Source: Pseudomonas sp. v388 (GTDB lineage: Bacteria; Pseudomonadota; Gammaproteobacteria; Pseudomonadales; Pseudomonadaceae). Taken from it: DNA of 64,000 nt. Below are positions 32,220-42,624 of this stretch, piece by piece. How positions within the stretch are numbered: position 1 is the first letter of the stretch; every line of letters begins with the position of its first letter. The notes under the pieces are model-generated. The model did not search any database and was not told where the DNA came from. It saw only the letters and a list, made by a program, of their open reading frames with translations. The position numbers and the translations under genes are program-made. Location of the stretch: NCBI RefSeq assembly GCF_003935425.1, contig NZ_RHQN01000003.1, forward strand, positions 372,001 through 436,000, given 5' to 3'.

Positions 32220-32247
32220 AAAAAAGCACCCGAAGGTGCTTTTTTTC
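32220..32247 (-). terminator. Terminator of the glycine-zipper gene
   Basis: AAAAAAGCACC-CGAAGGTGCTTTTTTT, the inverted near-copy of the suhB terminator. On the minus strand it ends transcription from the gene at 32261-32800. Confidence 0.8.
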
Positions 32248-32260
32248 GAAGCCTGACGAT

Positions 32261-32800
32261 TTACTGAGCCTGGCCCAGAATCAGCTGGCCTTTTTCGTCC
32301 ACTGGAATCTGGCTGCCTGGATCGCGATCCATGCGGACTTGCCCGACTTTGTCGTTGAGCTTGTACTTCACGTTGTAGCCCACGACCTTGTCGCTGATGT
32401 CATTGACGGTGTTGCAGCGCGTCTGGGTGGTCGTATAGGTGTCGCGGTTCTGCATACCTTCCTGCACCTTGTTACCGGCATAGCCGCCGCCAACCGCACC
32501 AGCCACTGTAGCGATCTTCTTGCCGTTGCCGCCGCCGACCTGGTTACCCAGCAAACCACCGGCTACCGCACCGATAACGCTGCCCACGATCTGGTGTTGA
32601 TCCTTCACCGGCGCCTGTCGGGTCACCGTCACGTCCTTGCACACTTCACGAGGCGTCTTGATCTGCTGCTTGACCGGCTCGACCGCCAACACATCGGCAT
32701 ACTCAGGGCCGCCCTTGACCAGGCTGTAGGTGGCAACAGCGCCGCCGGCGGTAACGACAGCAGCACCTAAAACAGCACCAACAAGCATCGACTTGTTCAC
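32261..32800 (-). CDS. Glycine-zipper 2TM domain envelope protein
   Basis: 179 aa. A GTG start at 32800 (VNKSMLVGAVLGAAVVTAGG) is chosen because AGGAGG lies 5 nt upstream. An N-terminal hydrophobic Ala/Gly segment acts as signal or anchor. The glycine zipper VIGAVAGGLLGNQVGGGNGK, with TVAGAVGGGYAGNKV after it, lies at ~85-125. Conserved Cys flank it (EVCKDVTVT, TRCNTVNDI). Related proteins (SlyB/YcfJ-like) sit in the outer membrane and respond to envelope stress. No lipobox Cys is evident near the N-terminus. Confidence 0.85.
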   Translation of the reverse strand: MNKSMLVGAVLGAAVVTAGGAVATYSLVKGGPEYADVLAVEPVKQQIKTPREVCKDVTVTRQAPVKDQHQIVGSVIGAVAGGLLGNQVGGGNGKKIATVAGAVGGGYAGNKVQEGMQNRDTYTTTQTRCNTVNDISDKVVGYNVKYKLNDKVGQVRMDRDPGSQIPVDEKGQLILGQAQ

Positions 32801-32860
32801 TTGAACCTCCTGACCTTCCGAAGCGTAATTTCTTACGCCGTACCACGCCTTGGAGCACAA

Positions 32861-32891
32861 AAAAAAGCGCGAGTTCAACTCGCGCTTTTTT
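32861..32891. terminator. Terminator of the sec-tgt-queA operon
   Basis: AAAAAAGCGCGAGT-TCA-ACTCGCGCTTTTTT, a near-perfect A/T-flanked stem 18 nt after the secF stop on the minus strand. Confidence 0.88.
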
Positions 32892-32908
32892 CTTATTCCC
32901 GAACGGTA

Positions 32909-33820
32909 TTACGGGAGATCGTCAGCCTTCTCGGCAGTTACCGGAGGAATCAGATCTTCAGTGGTCAGGTTCAGCCAGATCAGCACCACGTTGGCGATGT
33001 AGATCGACGAGTAAGTACCCGCCAGTACACCGATGAACAACGCAATGGAGAAGCCTTCCAGGCTGTCGCCACCGAACACCCACAACGCGATGATAGCCAG
33101 CAGCGTCGACACCGACGTCGCGATGGTGCGCAGCAGCGTCTGGGTGGTGGAGATGTTGATGTTCTCGATCAGCGAAGCCTTGCGCAGCAGACGGAAGTTC
33201 TCACGAACCCGGTCGAATACCACGATGGTGTCGTTGAGCGAGTAGCCGATGATCGCGAGGACCGCCGCCAGCACCGTCAGGTCGAAGGTGATCTGGAAGA
33301 ACGACAGGATACCCATCGTCACCACCACGTCGTGGATCAGCGAGACGATTGCACCGACCGCGAACTTCCACTGGAAGCGGAATGCGAGGTAGATCAGAAC
33401 GCCGCCCAGCGCCAGCAACATGCCGATGCCGCCCTGGTCGCGCAGCTCTTCACCGACCTGCGGGCCGACGAACTCGACGCGCTTGATCGTGGCCGGGTTA
33501 TCGGCCCCGGACTTGCGCAGCGCTTCGGCCACCTGGCTACCCAGCTGCGGGTCTTCACCCGGCATGCGCACCAGCAGGTCGGTGGTGGCGCCGAAGCTTT
33601 GTACGACCGCTTCGGTGTAACCGGCCGCTGTCAGCTCCTGGCGCACCTTGCCCAGATCCGCCGGCCGCTCGTAGGTCAGCTCGATGAGCGTACCCCCGGT
33701 GAAGTCCAGACCGAAGTTGAGCCCTTTATAAGACCAGCTGAACAACGCCAGTACGGTAAGGAGCATGGTAATGGCGAACGCAACGTTGCGAACGCCCATG
33801 AAGTTGATGGTACGTAACAT
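32909..33820 (-). CDS. secF: Protein-export membrane protein SecF
   Basis: 303 aa, six transmembrane helices with a large first periplasmic loop. The first helix is followed by GLNFGLDFTGGTLIEL; conserved helices carry AVLAIIGYSLNDTIVVFDRVREN and GSYSSIYIA-like GTYSSIYIANVVL. With SecD it uses proton motive force to complete Sec translocation. Nine nt after secD. Confidence 0.96.
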   Translation of the reverse strand: MLRTINFMGVRNVAFAITMLLTVLALFSWSYKGLNFGLDFTGGTLIELTYERPADLGKVRQELTAAGYTEAVVQSFGATTDLLVRMPGEDPQLGSQVAEALRKSGADNPATIKRVEFVGPQVGEELRDQGGIGMLLALGGVLIYLAFRFQWKFAVGAIVSLIHDVVVTMGILSFFQITFDLTVLAAVLAIIGYSLNDTIVVFDRVRENFRLLRKASLIENINISTTQTLLRTIATSVSTLLAIIALWVFGGDSLEGFSIALFIGVLAGTYSSIYIANVVLIWLNLTTEDLIPPVTAEKADDLP

Positions 33821-33829
33821 GGCAGCCCC

Positions 33830-35698
33830 TTAAATCCACAACTTCTTGAAGTCACGACCGCCGTAGATCAGGTTGACCATAGCGCGGGTCACCATGATGG
33901 CCGTGAACATCGAGGTAAAGATCCCGAGCGACATGGTCACCGCAAACCCTTTGACGGGACCGGTGCCCATCGCAAAGAGAATGCCGCCGACCAGCAGCGT
34001 CGTCAGGTTGGCGTCGAGGATCGCGGTGTACGCACGATCGAAGCCTTCGTTGATGGCACGCTGGACGCTCATGCCGTTGGCGATCTCTTCACGAATACGC
34101 GAGAAGATCAGCACGTTGGCGTCCACCGCCATGCCCATGGTCAACACGATACCGGCGATACCCGGCAAGGTCAGCGTTGCACCCAGCAGCGACATCAGCG
34201 CCAGCAGCATGACCATGTTCAGAGCCAGCGCAACCGTGGCGATCAGGCCGAAGAAGCGGTAGATGGCCATGATGAACAGCGAGACGAACAGCATGCCCCA
34301 CAGGGAAGCGTCGATGCCCTTGGTGATGTTGTCGGCACCCAGGCTCGGGCCGATGGTGCGCTCTTCAGCGAAATACATCGGCGCGGCCAGGCCACCGGCA
34401 CGCAGCAGCAGCGCCAGCTCGGAAGCTTCGCCCTGCCCGTTCAGGCCGGTGATGCGGAACTGGCTGCCCAGCGGCGACTGGATGGTCGCCAGACTGATGA
34501 TCTTCTTGTCTTCGGTGAAGGTCTGCACCGGCACGTCTTTCTCGACGCCATCCACAACCTGCCTGGTGTAGGTGGTGGTCGGGCGCTGCTCGATGAAGAT
34601 CACCGCCATGCTGCGGCCCACATTGCTGCGGGTTGCGCGGCTCATCAGCTCGCCACCATGACCATCGAGGTTGATGTTCACCTGTGGACGACCCTGCTCG
34701 TCAAAGCTGGCCTTAGCGTCGGTGACCTGGTCACCGGTGATGATCAGCCCGCGCTCGACGGCAGCGGCCGGACGGCCACCCTCGCGGAACTCGAACATCT
34801 CGGTGGTGCCCTTGGAGTCATCCGGGCCTGCGCCCAGGCGGAACTCAAGGTTGGCGGTCTTGCCCAGAATACGCTTGGCTTCGGCCGTGTCCTGCACGCC
34901 CGGCAGCTCGACCACGATGCGGTTGGCGCCCTGGCGCTGAACCAGCGGCTCGGCCACACCCAGCTCGTTGACCCGGTTACGGACCGTGGTCAGGTTCTGC
35001 TTGATCGAGTATTCACGAATTTCGGCCAGCTTGGCCGGAGTCAGCGCCATGCGCAGCACCGGAATGCTGTTCAGCTCGGCGGCCGTGACTTCGAAATCGG
35101 TAAAGGTCTTGCGAATCAGCGCACGAGCCTGCTCGCGTTCGGCATCGTCAGTGAAGCCCAGCTGAATCGTATTGCCCAGTTGCGGGAGGCTGCGATAACG
35201 CACCTTCTCTTTACGCAGCAGGGTCTTGGCTTCGCCTTCATAGACTTTCAGACGGGCATCGATTGCCTTGTCCATGTCCACTTCCAGCAGGAAGTGCACA
35301 CCACCGGACAGGTCGAGACCCAGTTTCATCGGGCTTGCGCCCACGTTACGCAGCCATTGCGGAGTAGTACGAGCCAGGTTCAGCGCGACAACGTAGTCAT
35401 CGCCCAAAGCCTTGCGTACCACATCCTTGGCCGGGAGTTGGTCTTCCTGCTTGCTCAGACGCAACAAACCGCCCTTGCCATTCTCGGCCAGAGAAGAAGC
35501 CTTGACCGAGATGCCGGCATCGGTAAGCGCCTTGGCTGCACGATCCACATCGGCCTGGGTAACCTGCAACGCCGTGCTGGCGCCGCTGATCTGGATGGCC
35601 GAATCATCAGGGTAGAGATTGGGTGCGGAATAAATAAAACCGACCACCAGCACCGCCAGGATCAGTACGTATTTCCACAGAGGGTATTTGTTCAGCAT
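33830..35698 (-). CDS. secD: Protein-export membrane protein SecD
   Basis: 622 aa from MLNKYPLWKYVLILAV (35698; a GTG one codon earlier is also open). First transmembrane helix, then a large periplasmic domain with LGLDLSGGVHFLLEVDMD, then five membrane helices with GMAVDANVLIFSRIREEI and GFAVTMSLGIFTSMFTAIM. Length matches Pseudomonas SecD. Operon yajC-secD-secF. Confidence 0.97.
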   Translation of the reverse strand: MLNKYPLWKYVLILAVLVVGFIYSAPNLYPDDSAIQISGASTALQVTQADVDRAAKALTDAGISVKASSLAENGKGGLLRLSKQEDQLPAKDVVRKALGDDYVVALNLARTTPQWLRNVGASPMKLGLDLSGGVHFLLEVDMDKAIDARLKVYEGEAKTLLRKEKVRYRSLPQLGNTIQLGFTDDAEREQARALIRKTFTDFEVTAAELNSIPVLRMALTPAKLAEIREYSIKQNLTTVRNRVNELGVAEPLVQRQGANRIVVELPGVQDTAEAKRILGKTANLEFRLGAGPDDSKGTTEMFEFREGGRPAAAVERGLIITGDQVTDAKASFDEQGRPQVNINLDGHGGELMSRATRSNVGRSMAVIFIEQRPTTTYTRQVVDGVEKDVPVQTFTEDKKIISLATIQSPLGSQFRITGLNGQGEASELALLLRAGGLAAPMYFAEERTIGPSLGADNITKGIDASLWGMLFVSLFIMAIYRFFGLIATVALALNMVMLLALMSLLGATLTLPGIAGIVLTMGMAVDANVLIFSRIREEIANGMSVQRAINEGFDRAYTAILDANLTTLLVGGILFAMGTGPVKGFAVTMSLGIFTSMFTAIMVTRAMVNLIYGGRDFKKLWI

Positions 35699-35760
35699 CA
35701 CGCCGCCCGCTTAGAACGCGGGGCGCCTTGCGCGCCCCGTCGATGGGTAAAAGTTGGTAC

Positions 35761-36096
35761 TCAGATCGCTTTCAGGGTGCCCTTTGGCAGAGTGGCTGCG
35801 ATGGAGCCTTTCTGGATTTTCAGCTCAACGGTGTCAGACACTTCAATCACAACGAAGTCGTCGGTCACTTTGTTGATCTTGCCGGCGATACCACCGGTGG
35901 TCACAACTTCGTCGCCCTTCTGCAAGTTACCCAGCAGGTTCTTCTGCTCTTTGGCGCGCTTGGCCTGTGGACGCCAGATCATCAGGTAGAAGATGACCAG
36001 AAAGCCGACCAGGAAGATCCACTCGAAACCGGTGCCCGCAGGACCGGCGGCCGGTGCAGCAGCATCCGCGAAAGCGGGAGAGATGAAAAAGCTCAT
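35761..36096 (-). CDS. yajC: Preprotein translocase subunit YajC
   Basis: 111 aa with one transmembrane helix (~20-42, FEWIFLVGFLVIFYLMIWRPQ) and a small cytoplasmic beta-domain (GDEVVTTGGIAGKINKV). It is the accessory partner of SecDF and lies 62 nt upstream of secD. Confidence 0.96.
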   Translation of the reverse strand: MSFFISPAFADAAAPAAGPAGTGFEWIFLVGFLVIFYLMIWRPQAKRAKEQKNLLGNLQKGDEVVTTGGIAGKINKVTDDFVVIEVSDTVELKIQKGSIAATLPKGTLKAI

Positions 36097-36153
36097 TTAG
36101 CGCTCCAGTTGCATAATTAATTAGTATAAAAAGCAGGAAAAACTCGTTCAGTT

Positions 36154-38348
<2,195 letters not shown>

Positions 38349-38423
38349 GATGGGGTTCGTTCAGCAGGGCCGGGAAGTTTATCCGGTTTGGCAGGATTAG
38401 TAAAAAACCTGCGTAAATCCCTG

Positions 38424-38452
38424 TTGACCAAGCGAAAACTCATCCCTATACT
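38424..38452 (+). promoter_or_regulatory. tRNA-Leu promoter
   Basis: TTGACC (38424-38429), exactly 17 nt, then TATACT (38447-38452), followed by a GC-rich discriminator (TCGCCGCC) just upstream of the tRNA. The GC-rich discriminator suggests stringent control. Confidence 0.8.
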
Positions 38453-38465
38453 TCGCCGCCATTGA

Positions 38466-38550
38466 GCCCTGATGGCGGAATTGGTAGACGCGGCGGATTC
38501 AAAATCCGTTTTCGAAAGGAGTGGGAGTTCGAGTCTCCCTCGGGGCACCA
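38466..38550 (+). tRNA. tRNA-Leu(CAA)
   Basis: 85 nt with a 7-bp acceptor stem (GCCCTGA with TCGGGGC), encoded CCA end, D-loop with GGTAGACGC, a long variable arm as in class II tRNAs, and T-arm with GTTCGAGTC. The anticodon loop TTCAAAA gives anticodon CAA (reads UUG). tRNA-Leu genes are frequent integration targets, and the accessory island begins directly downstream. Confidence 0.95.
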
Positions 38551-38559
38551 AACGTTGAG

Positions 38560-38590
38560 AAAACCTCGCTTTTTAAGCGGGGTTTTTTTT
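38560..38590 (+). terminator. tRNA-Leu terminator
   Basis: AAAACCTCGCTT/AAGCGGGGTTTT hairpin with a short T loop followed by a run of eight T. Confidence 0.85.
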
Positions 38591-38776
38591 CGTCTGGGGG
38601 AAAGTGGTTTTGCGGTAGTACCTGACCTCCAAGCTATACGCGCTCCGTTAGTGGACTGCCCTATCGAACACAAGCCTCAACAGGCGGACTCCAAGGCATT
38701 GGAGCGTGAACCAGAGCAAGCCGGGGCGGAAGTGGCCAGCAGAGCATCTGCACCGTTTAACCGGCGCTCGGCCGCC

Positions 38777-38841
38777 ATCGCCAGCAAGCTGGCTGCTACA
38801 AAGATGGCGCTAAACCTGTAGGAGCGAGCTTGCTCGCGAAG
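38777..38841. repeat. REP pair
   Basis: ATCGCCAGCAAGCTGGCTGC (with TACA) at 38777-38800 faces GTAGGAGCGAGCTTGCTCGC (with GAAG) at 38818-38841, an inverted REP pair between tRNA-Leu and the island. The rest of 38591-38860 shows no gene. Confidence 0.8.
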
Positions 38842-38863
38842 GGGCCAGTTGCGCATCCGCACC

Positions 38864-38925
38864 GTCCGCTTTCGGCCAAAAGCGGACGTTTGAGAGCGGA
38901 GCCTTCCGGCCATGAGCGGACTTTC
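38864..38925. repeat. Left island-flanking repeat
   Basis: GTCCGCTTTCGGCCAAAAGC plus GGACGTT (38864-38890), itself a hairpin, followed by a degenerate second unit (GAGCGGAGCCTTCCGGCCAT). Its reverse complement matches 24 of 27 positions of 43360-43386 at the other end of the island. This is a member of a dispersed chromosomal repeat family. Confidence 0.65.
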
Positions 38926-38978
38926 GAATGAGTCTAAGAAATTTGGGGCAATTCAGATATCGGGTTCACGATGACACC

Positions 38979-39000
38979 AGGTGCGCACAGCTAAGCACCT
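38979..39000. repeat. Small hairpin in island leader
   Basis: AGGTGC (38979-38984) pairs with GCACCT (38995-39000) over a 10-nt loop. It lies in otherwise featureless sequence between the flanking repeat and the reverse transcriptase leader. Confidence 0.35.
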
Positions 39001-39110
39001 CGGGCTTAACCACCTGATAATGCTGAATTTTTTCCGGTGAAAAACTACGATATTGGAAGGGAGCTTGGATTTTTTGAGGCGGGGCTACGGTAGAAAAATA
39101 TGATCCGCTC

Positions 39111-39400
39111 TATAGGCGCGATCACATTCCTTGTGCTAGATTCAAAATGCTTGTGGCATTAGGCCATGAGGTGGATCACAAGTTGTCAAGCCACCCATGA
39201 TTATTTATCAGCGGGATACAGATGGCGAACAACAGCATGCGGAATCTCTTCATTGAGAACCTCCAGATGTAATCGTGATACTGACACTATACGTCAACTC
39301 TAGCAATACGCGGCCTAGTCTGAAAAGATGGATAATGTTTAGAGCATTAAGTTTAGCCGGTGGGGCGGTTTAGGGATTGCCGCCATCCTAGTCCCACCGG
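39111..39400 (+). ncRNA. Candidate DRT2-type structured ncRNA upstream of the reverse transcriptase
   Basis: About 290 nt of AT-rich non-coding sequence directly precede the RT gene. A possible promoter is TTGAGG (39074-39079) with TATGAT (39099-39104), though the 19-nt spacer is long. Predicted pairings by eye: TAGGCGCG (39113-39120) with CGCGGCCTA (39309-39317), one bulge, closing ~190 nt; AATGC/GCATT near 39147-39160; CATGAGGTGG/CCACCCATG enclosing 39165-39199; TAATG/CATTA (39332-39349); CCGGTGGG (39357-39364) with CCCACCGG (39393-39400), with GGCGG/CCGCC nested inside. DRT2 systems carry an ncRNA of about 280 nt in this position that is reverse-transcribed by a rolling-circle mechanism. 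The identity is inferred from the RT type, position, size and pairing. Confidence 0.55.
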
Positions 39401-39421
39401 TTGGCTTATCAAGGTGTGAGC

Positions 39422-40717
39422 ATGGATGAGTTGCCCTGGTACAAGCCTAGAAAGTATCTTCACTTTGATCGCCCTGTTGGACAGAAAGCTGCTCTGGATT
39501 ACGTGTCTTCTCCTCAGAAAGTCGCAGCTCACTCGTTTTATCCCTTTATCACCTACAATTCAGTGATTCTGAGGTATCGTTTAGATAAAGATAGTGGGGT
39601 GTTCGTAAAGACTCCCAAGCCTAGGCCAATCAGTTACTCGGCTCACTTAGACTCGCACATATATGCCTACTACTGCTTTATTCTAAGCCAACTATATGAA
39701 AAGGAACTAGTGCGGCGTGGTTTGCATACGTCAGTATTAGCTTTTCGCTCTATTGATGGAAAAAGTAACATTCATTTTGCACATGATGCGTTCTGCGAGA
39801 TCAAGGCTAAGGGAGAGTGCAGCGTTCTTGCATTCGATGTTGAAAAGTTCTTTGATCGCCTTGATCATTCACGGTTGAAGGCTGCTTGGGCGAAGTTACT
39901 AGGAGTCGGGAAACTTCCGACGGACCATTTTGCGGTTTTCAAGTCGATTACAAAGAGCTCTCGCGTCGACAAAGTTGCCCTCTATAATAAGCTCGGTGTA
40001 TCGATCCATAACCCTCGAGTTGAGGATAAACGTCTCTGCTCGGCCAAGCGATTCCGTGATGTTGTGAGAGGTGGAGGACTTCTTGCTACCAACCCCGAAT
40101 CACGAGGCATTCCGCAAGGATCTCCAATAAGTGCGCTTCTATCCAATATCTATATGTTGGAGTTTGATCTCGCTTTGCTTTCCAAATTATCCATGACAGA
40201 ATCGGTCTTCTATCGCTATTGCGACGACATACTCGTCATATGTGATGCGGAAAAAGAAGATGAAATTTATGAATTTGTAAATGATGAAGTTAGAAAATTA
40301 GGGTTGAATTTACAGGAGAAAAAAACGGAAATTAGACAATTTGTCTTTGACGCGGCTGGCAAACTTCGCTCTGATAAACCGGTACATTACCTTGGCTTTT
40401 CGTTCGATGGGCAACGTGAGCATATTCGATCATCATCGATAACAAGATACTATAAAAAGCTTCGCAAGCGTATCTGGGTAAGTAAGAAAGCCATGGATCG
40501 TTGCAATGAACTTCGGGCTGGAAGGGGGGAGCCTCCGCGAGAGCTGTTCCTTCGTACCATCTATAGGGGATATAGCTACCTGGGGCGTAGAAACTTCATT
40601 TCATATGGGTTCAGGGCTGCAAATATCATGGATTCTAAATCAATTAGAAAGCAGTTGCGCTATCATTGGAAGAAACTAAACAAGTTGTTAGCCGATGCTA
40701 GGTCAAGTGATCAATAA
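39422..40717 (+). CDS. drt2: Antiviral reverse transcriptase, DRT2 (UG2)-like
   Basis: 431 aa from MDELPWYKPRKYLHFDRPVG (39422, AAGGTG 5 nt before). In-frame TTG and GTG starts at 39401 and 39416 are less likely. RT motifs: FDVEKFFDRLDH (~138-149, first catalytic Asp), GIPQGSPISALLSNIYM (~229) and YRYCDDILVICD (~264, two catalytic Asp). The YCDD active site and the N-terminal KYLHFD / FYPFITY / KPRPISYSAHLDSHIYAYY blocks fit, as I recall them, the UG2/DRT2 defence RTs. Retron signatures (NAxxH, VTG) and group II maturase domains are absent. No fused domain is present: after the thumb there is only a short basic C-terminus. Base composition is far more AT-rich than the chromosome, indicating transfer. 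The family call is strong for an unknown-group/DRT RT, somewhat weaker for DRT2 specifically. Confidence 0.8.
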   Translation: MDELPWYKPRKYLHFDRPVGQKAALDYVSSPQKVAAHSFYPFITYNSVILRYRLDKDSGVFVKTPKPRPISYSAHLDSHIYAYYCFILSQLYEKELVRRGLHTSVLAFRSIDGKSNIHFAHDAFCEIKAKGECSVLAFDVEKFFDRLDHSRLKAAWAKLLGVGKLPTDHFAVFKSITKSSRVDKVALYNKLGVSIHNPRVEDKRLCSAKRFRDVVRGGGLLATNPESRGIPQGSPISALLSNIYMLEFDLALLSKLSMTESVFYRYCDDILVICDAEKEDEIYEFVNDEVRKLGLNLQEKKTEIRQFVFDAAGKLRSDKPVHYLGFSFDGQREHIRSSSITRYYKKLRKRIWVSKKAMDRCNELRAGRGEPPRELFLRTIYRGYSYLGRRNFISYGFRAANIMDSKSIRKQLRYHWKKLNKLLADARSSDQ

Positions 40718-40761
40718 AGATGTTCAGATTGGTTCAGAGCTAGGGGGTGTCTGGCCGATGA

Positions 40762-40783
40762 TGAGTTGCAGGAATGCAACTCA
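40762..40783. repeat. Perfect 9-bp hairpin between convergent genes
   Basis: TGAGTTGCA-GGAA-TGCAACTCA, followed by another AAGTTGCA at 40791-40798. It sits in the 117-nt space between the RT gene and the convergent HNH-like gene. No T-run follows; it could be a terminator stem, an RNA-stability element or an RT-related structure. Confidence 0.5.
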
Positions 40784-40834
40784 CCACCTCAAGTTGCACC
40801 GACTGTTAACCAGTCTCGACGAAAGTCGCGTATA

Positions 40835-41653
40835 TTAATCAATTTTATCGCTATCAATTCTTGGATTTCGAATAAGATCGGCTGAGTCAGCGCTCGAGTT
40901 AAATTCAAATTTCTTATCACCCAAAGTAATAATCGTTTTACACCCTAAATTTATTAACTCGAAGCCAATGTGGAATGGTTTTTCAGAGGAAGATGGCATA
41001 TACGAAATGTACACGTCAACGTTCTGGTAAAAGCATAACTTTACTAGAAAAATCCCGAATTTATCTGGCTCTGTATATTGATAATAAAAGACTGCCGGAT
41101 TGTCTCCATGCTTAGTCTTGTCGGCGAGTTCCAAGCTTGCCTTTTCTTTAATGAAAGCTTTGAATGCTTTCGGGTTGGGTGCATTTGTGTGAAGAAATCC
41201 TAAGAGCACCTTAGTAGTACCAACAAAACTGGCCTTGAAATGATGTCTGTGTATGCCATAGGCAATGTGTGTAAAGCAGTCAATAAGACGTTTATAATCT
41301 GGGGTTCCCCAAAGTACGTCGATAAACTTATTTTCTTTGCCGAGCCGAATGAGCCGCTTCTTAAGGAAAACCTTTTCTAATAGCTTGTAAGATGTGCGCT
41401 TTAGAGCTCTTTGGATTTTTCCATTGTAATGTTCATAACCGATGGAATTATTCCCAAGAATCCCGGCAATACTAACCATCAGAAATTCATCGTCATCAGA
41501 CTTTTTACAATTGTGCTCCTCACAAGAAGGTACCGTAATTAAGTTTGATCTTAAATCAACGCCGGCATCCTTTAACTCAGGAAACAGACATCTTGGAGGT
41601 ACGTGCTCGACAGTGATGCCCGGCTTTTCACACATGTAGCATAATTCAGACAT
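40835..41653 (-). CDS. HNH-like zinc-binding protein of an accessory island
   Basis: 272 aa. The N-terminus has CYMCEKPG (Cys 5 and 8), then VEHVPPRC (Glu16-His17), then PSCEEHNCKKSDDDEF. This CxxC / EHxPP / CxxHN layout is that of a treble-clef HNH nuclease-like fold, with the EH and HN in the positions of catalytic and metal residues. The remainder (~70-272) is an unrecognised alpha/beta domain with YYQYTEPDKFGIFLVKLCFY. AT-rich, like its neighbours. It converges on the RT gene and lies 161 nt downstream of the SEC-C gene, so it may or may not share their transcript. It might be a nuclease effector of a defence cluster, but this is inference. Confidence 0.6.
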   Translation of the reverse strand: MSELCYMCEKPGITVEHVPPRCLFPELKDAGVDLRSNLITVPSCEEHNCKKSDDDEFLMVSIAGILGNNSIGYEHYNGKIQRALKRTSYKLLEKVFLKKRLIRLGKENKFIDVLWGTPDYKRLIDCFTHIAYGIHRHHFKASFVGTTKVLLGFLHTNAPNPKAFKAFIKEKASLELADKTKHGDNPAVFYYQYTEPDKFGIFLVKLCFYQNVDVYISYMPSSSEKPFHIGFELINLGCKTIITLGDKKFEFNSSADSADLIRNPRIDSDKID

Positions 41654-41814
41654 GGTGCCTCACTTCTTATAAGCTTTATGACAAGGTAGCTAATACGCGT
41701 GTTATTAAGGGCAGGAGCCTACCATTCAAATCGATGTTGTAATCGCCGCCCAAAAGTAGTGCTCCGACCTTGCCAAGGTCTGATCGTCGCGAATCTAAAA
41801 TTCTAGAATCGCAA

Positions 41815-42624
41815 TCAATAAGGGAATTTAATCCCCGGAAGATTTGGAATGTCTCTTCGAAATACAAAATCCAAATGAGGTATTTCAACCTCTGCTTTTT
41901 TAGAACAGCACTGCCCGAACTTGCCTCCTCCTTTGCAAGGACAATCAGAATCTAAATCAACACGGAAAAACATATCAATTGGAAATTTTCTTGTCGTCCT
42001 AATAACATCCCACTCCTCAAAAGCCTCTTCCAAAACAGCCATGAGGTGTTCCAATACGGAAAAATCCAAAGTCTCATCATTATGAACAACAGAGTATTTT
42101 TGGACCGGCTTTGACACAATAGATATCTCTTTAAGTACGATATCATGTGCAACATGAACGCATAGTTTTCCGTTGTATATTTTCCCTTTCGCATGAGAGC
42201 ATCTAGAGCGAGGGCGAATTTTATGGTCACAGATACCGCAAGAGTAATACCCAACAACCATGCCAGGGCTTGAAAACACACAGTAAGGGTAAAGGGATTG
42301 CAGATTTGAAATTTGATGATTTATGAAAAATATATTTTTGTTCAGACAGAACTCTTCACTCGAGTTCCGTATGACAAACTGACACTTAATCTCGCATCGT
42401 TCTAAGTCGTACCATGCCTCTCTGTACTCCCCACGCTTTATTTTGTGAAACGCCTCTATGTAGATCAGCGTAAGCTGGAGAGCTTCTGATTCTCTCCAGC
42501 AATTGTTTGCACGCTCTTCGTCCCCTGCAACAACAGCTTGCTCCTTAACTTTTTCCAGCTCACCCAGGGCCCACTTAATGTCTGGATTTTTTGTGTGCTC
42601 CAGCGTGGTCAGCTCAAATTTCAT
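41815..42624 (-). CDS. SEC-C motif protein with an internal zinc knuckle
   Basis: 269 aa. An N-terminal helical region (~1-80) precedes a mid-domain with CGIC (129-132), RCSHAKGKIYNGKLC (142-155) and EISIVSKPVQKYSVV. A C-terminal SEC-C metal-binding motif, CPC...CC (228-240, C-x-C-x8-C-C), follows. SEC-C motifs bind zinc and occur on SecA and on many defence or nucleic-acid-associated proteins. The start overlaps the end of the upstream membrane-protein gene by 11 nt, so these two are certainly coupled. Function unknown. Confidence 0.6.
   Translation of the reverse strand: MKFELTTLEHTKNPDIKWALGELEKVKEQAVVAGDEERANNCWRESEALQLTLIYIEAFHKIKRGEYREAWYDLERCEIKCQFVIRNSSEEFCLNKNIFFINHQISNLQSLYPYCVFSSPGMVVGYYSCGICDHKIRPRSRCSHAKGKIYNGKLCVHVAHDIVLKEISIVSKPVQKYSVVHNDETLDFSVLEHLMAVLEEAFEEWDVIRTTRKFPIDMFFRVDLDSDCPCKGGGKFGQCCSKKAEVEIPHLDFVFRRDIPNLPGIKFPY

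Noticed and set aside
39401-40717. Retron or group II intron as explanation for the reverse transcriptase
   Set aside because: The NAxxH and VTG retron motifs and the maturase/endonuclease domains are not present, and no msr-msd-like inverted repeat pair or intron boundaries were seen.
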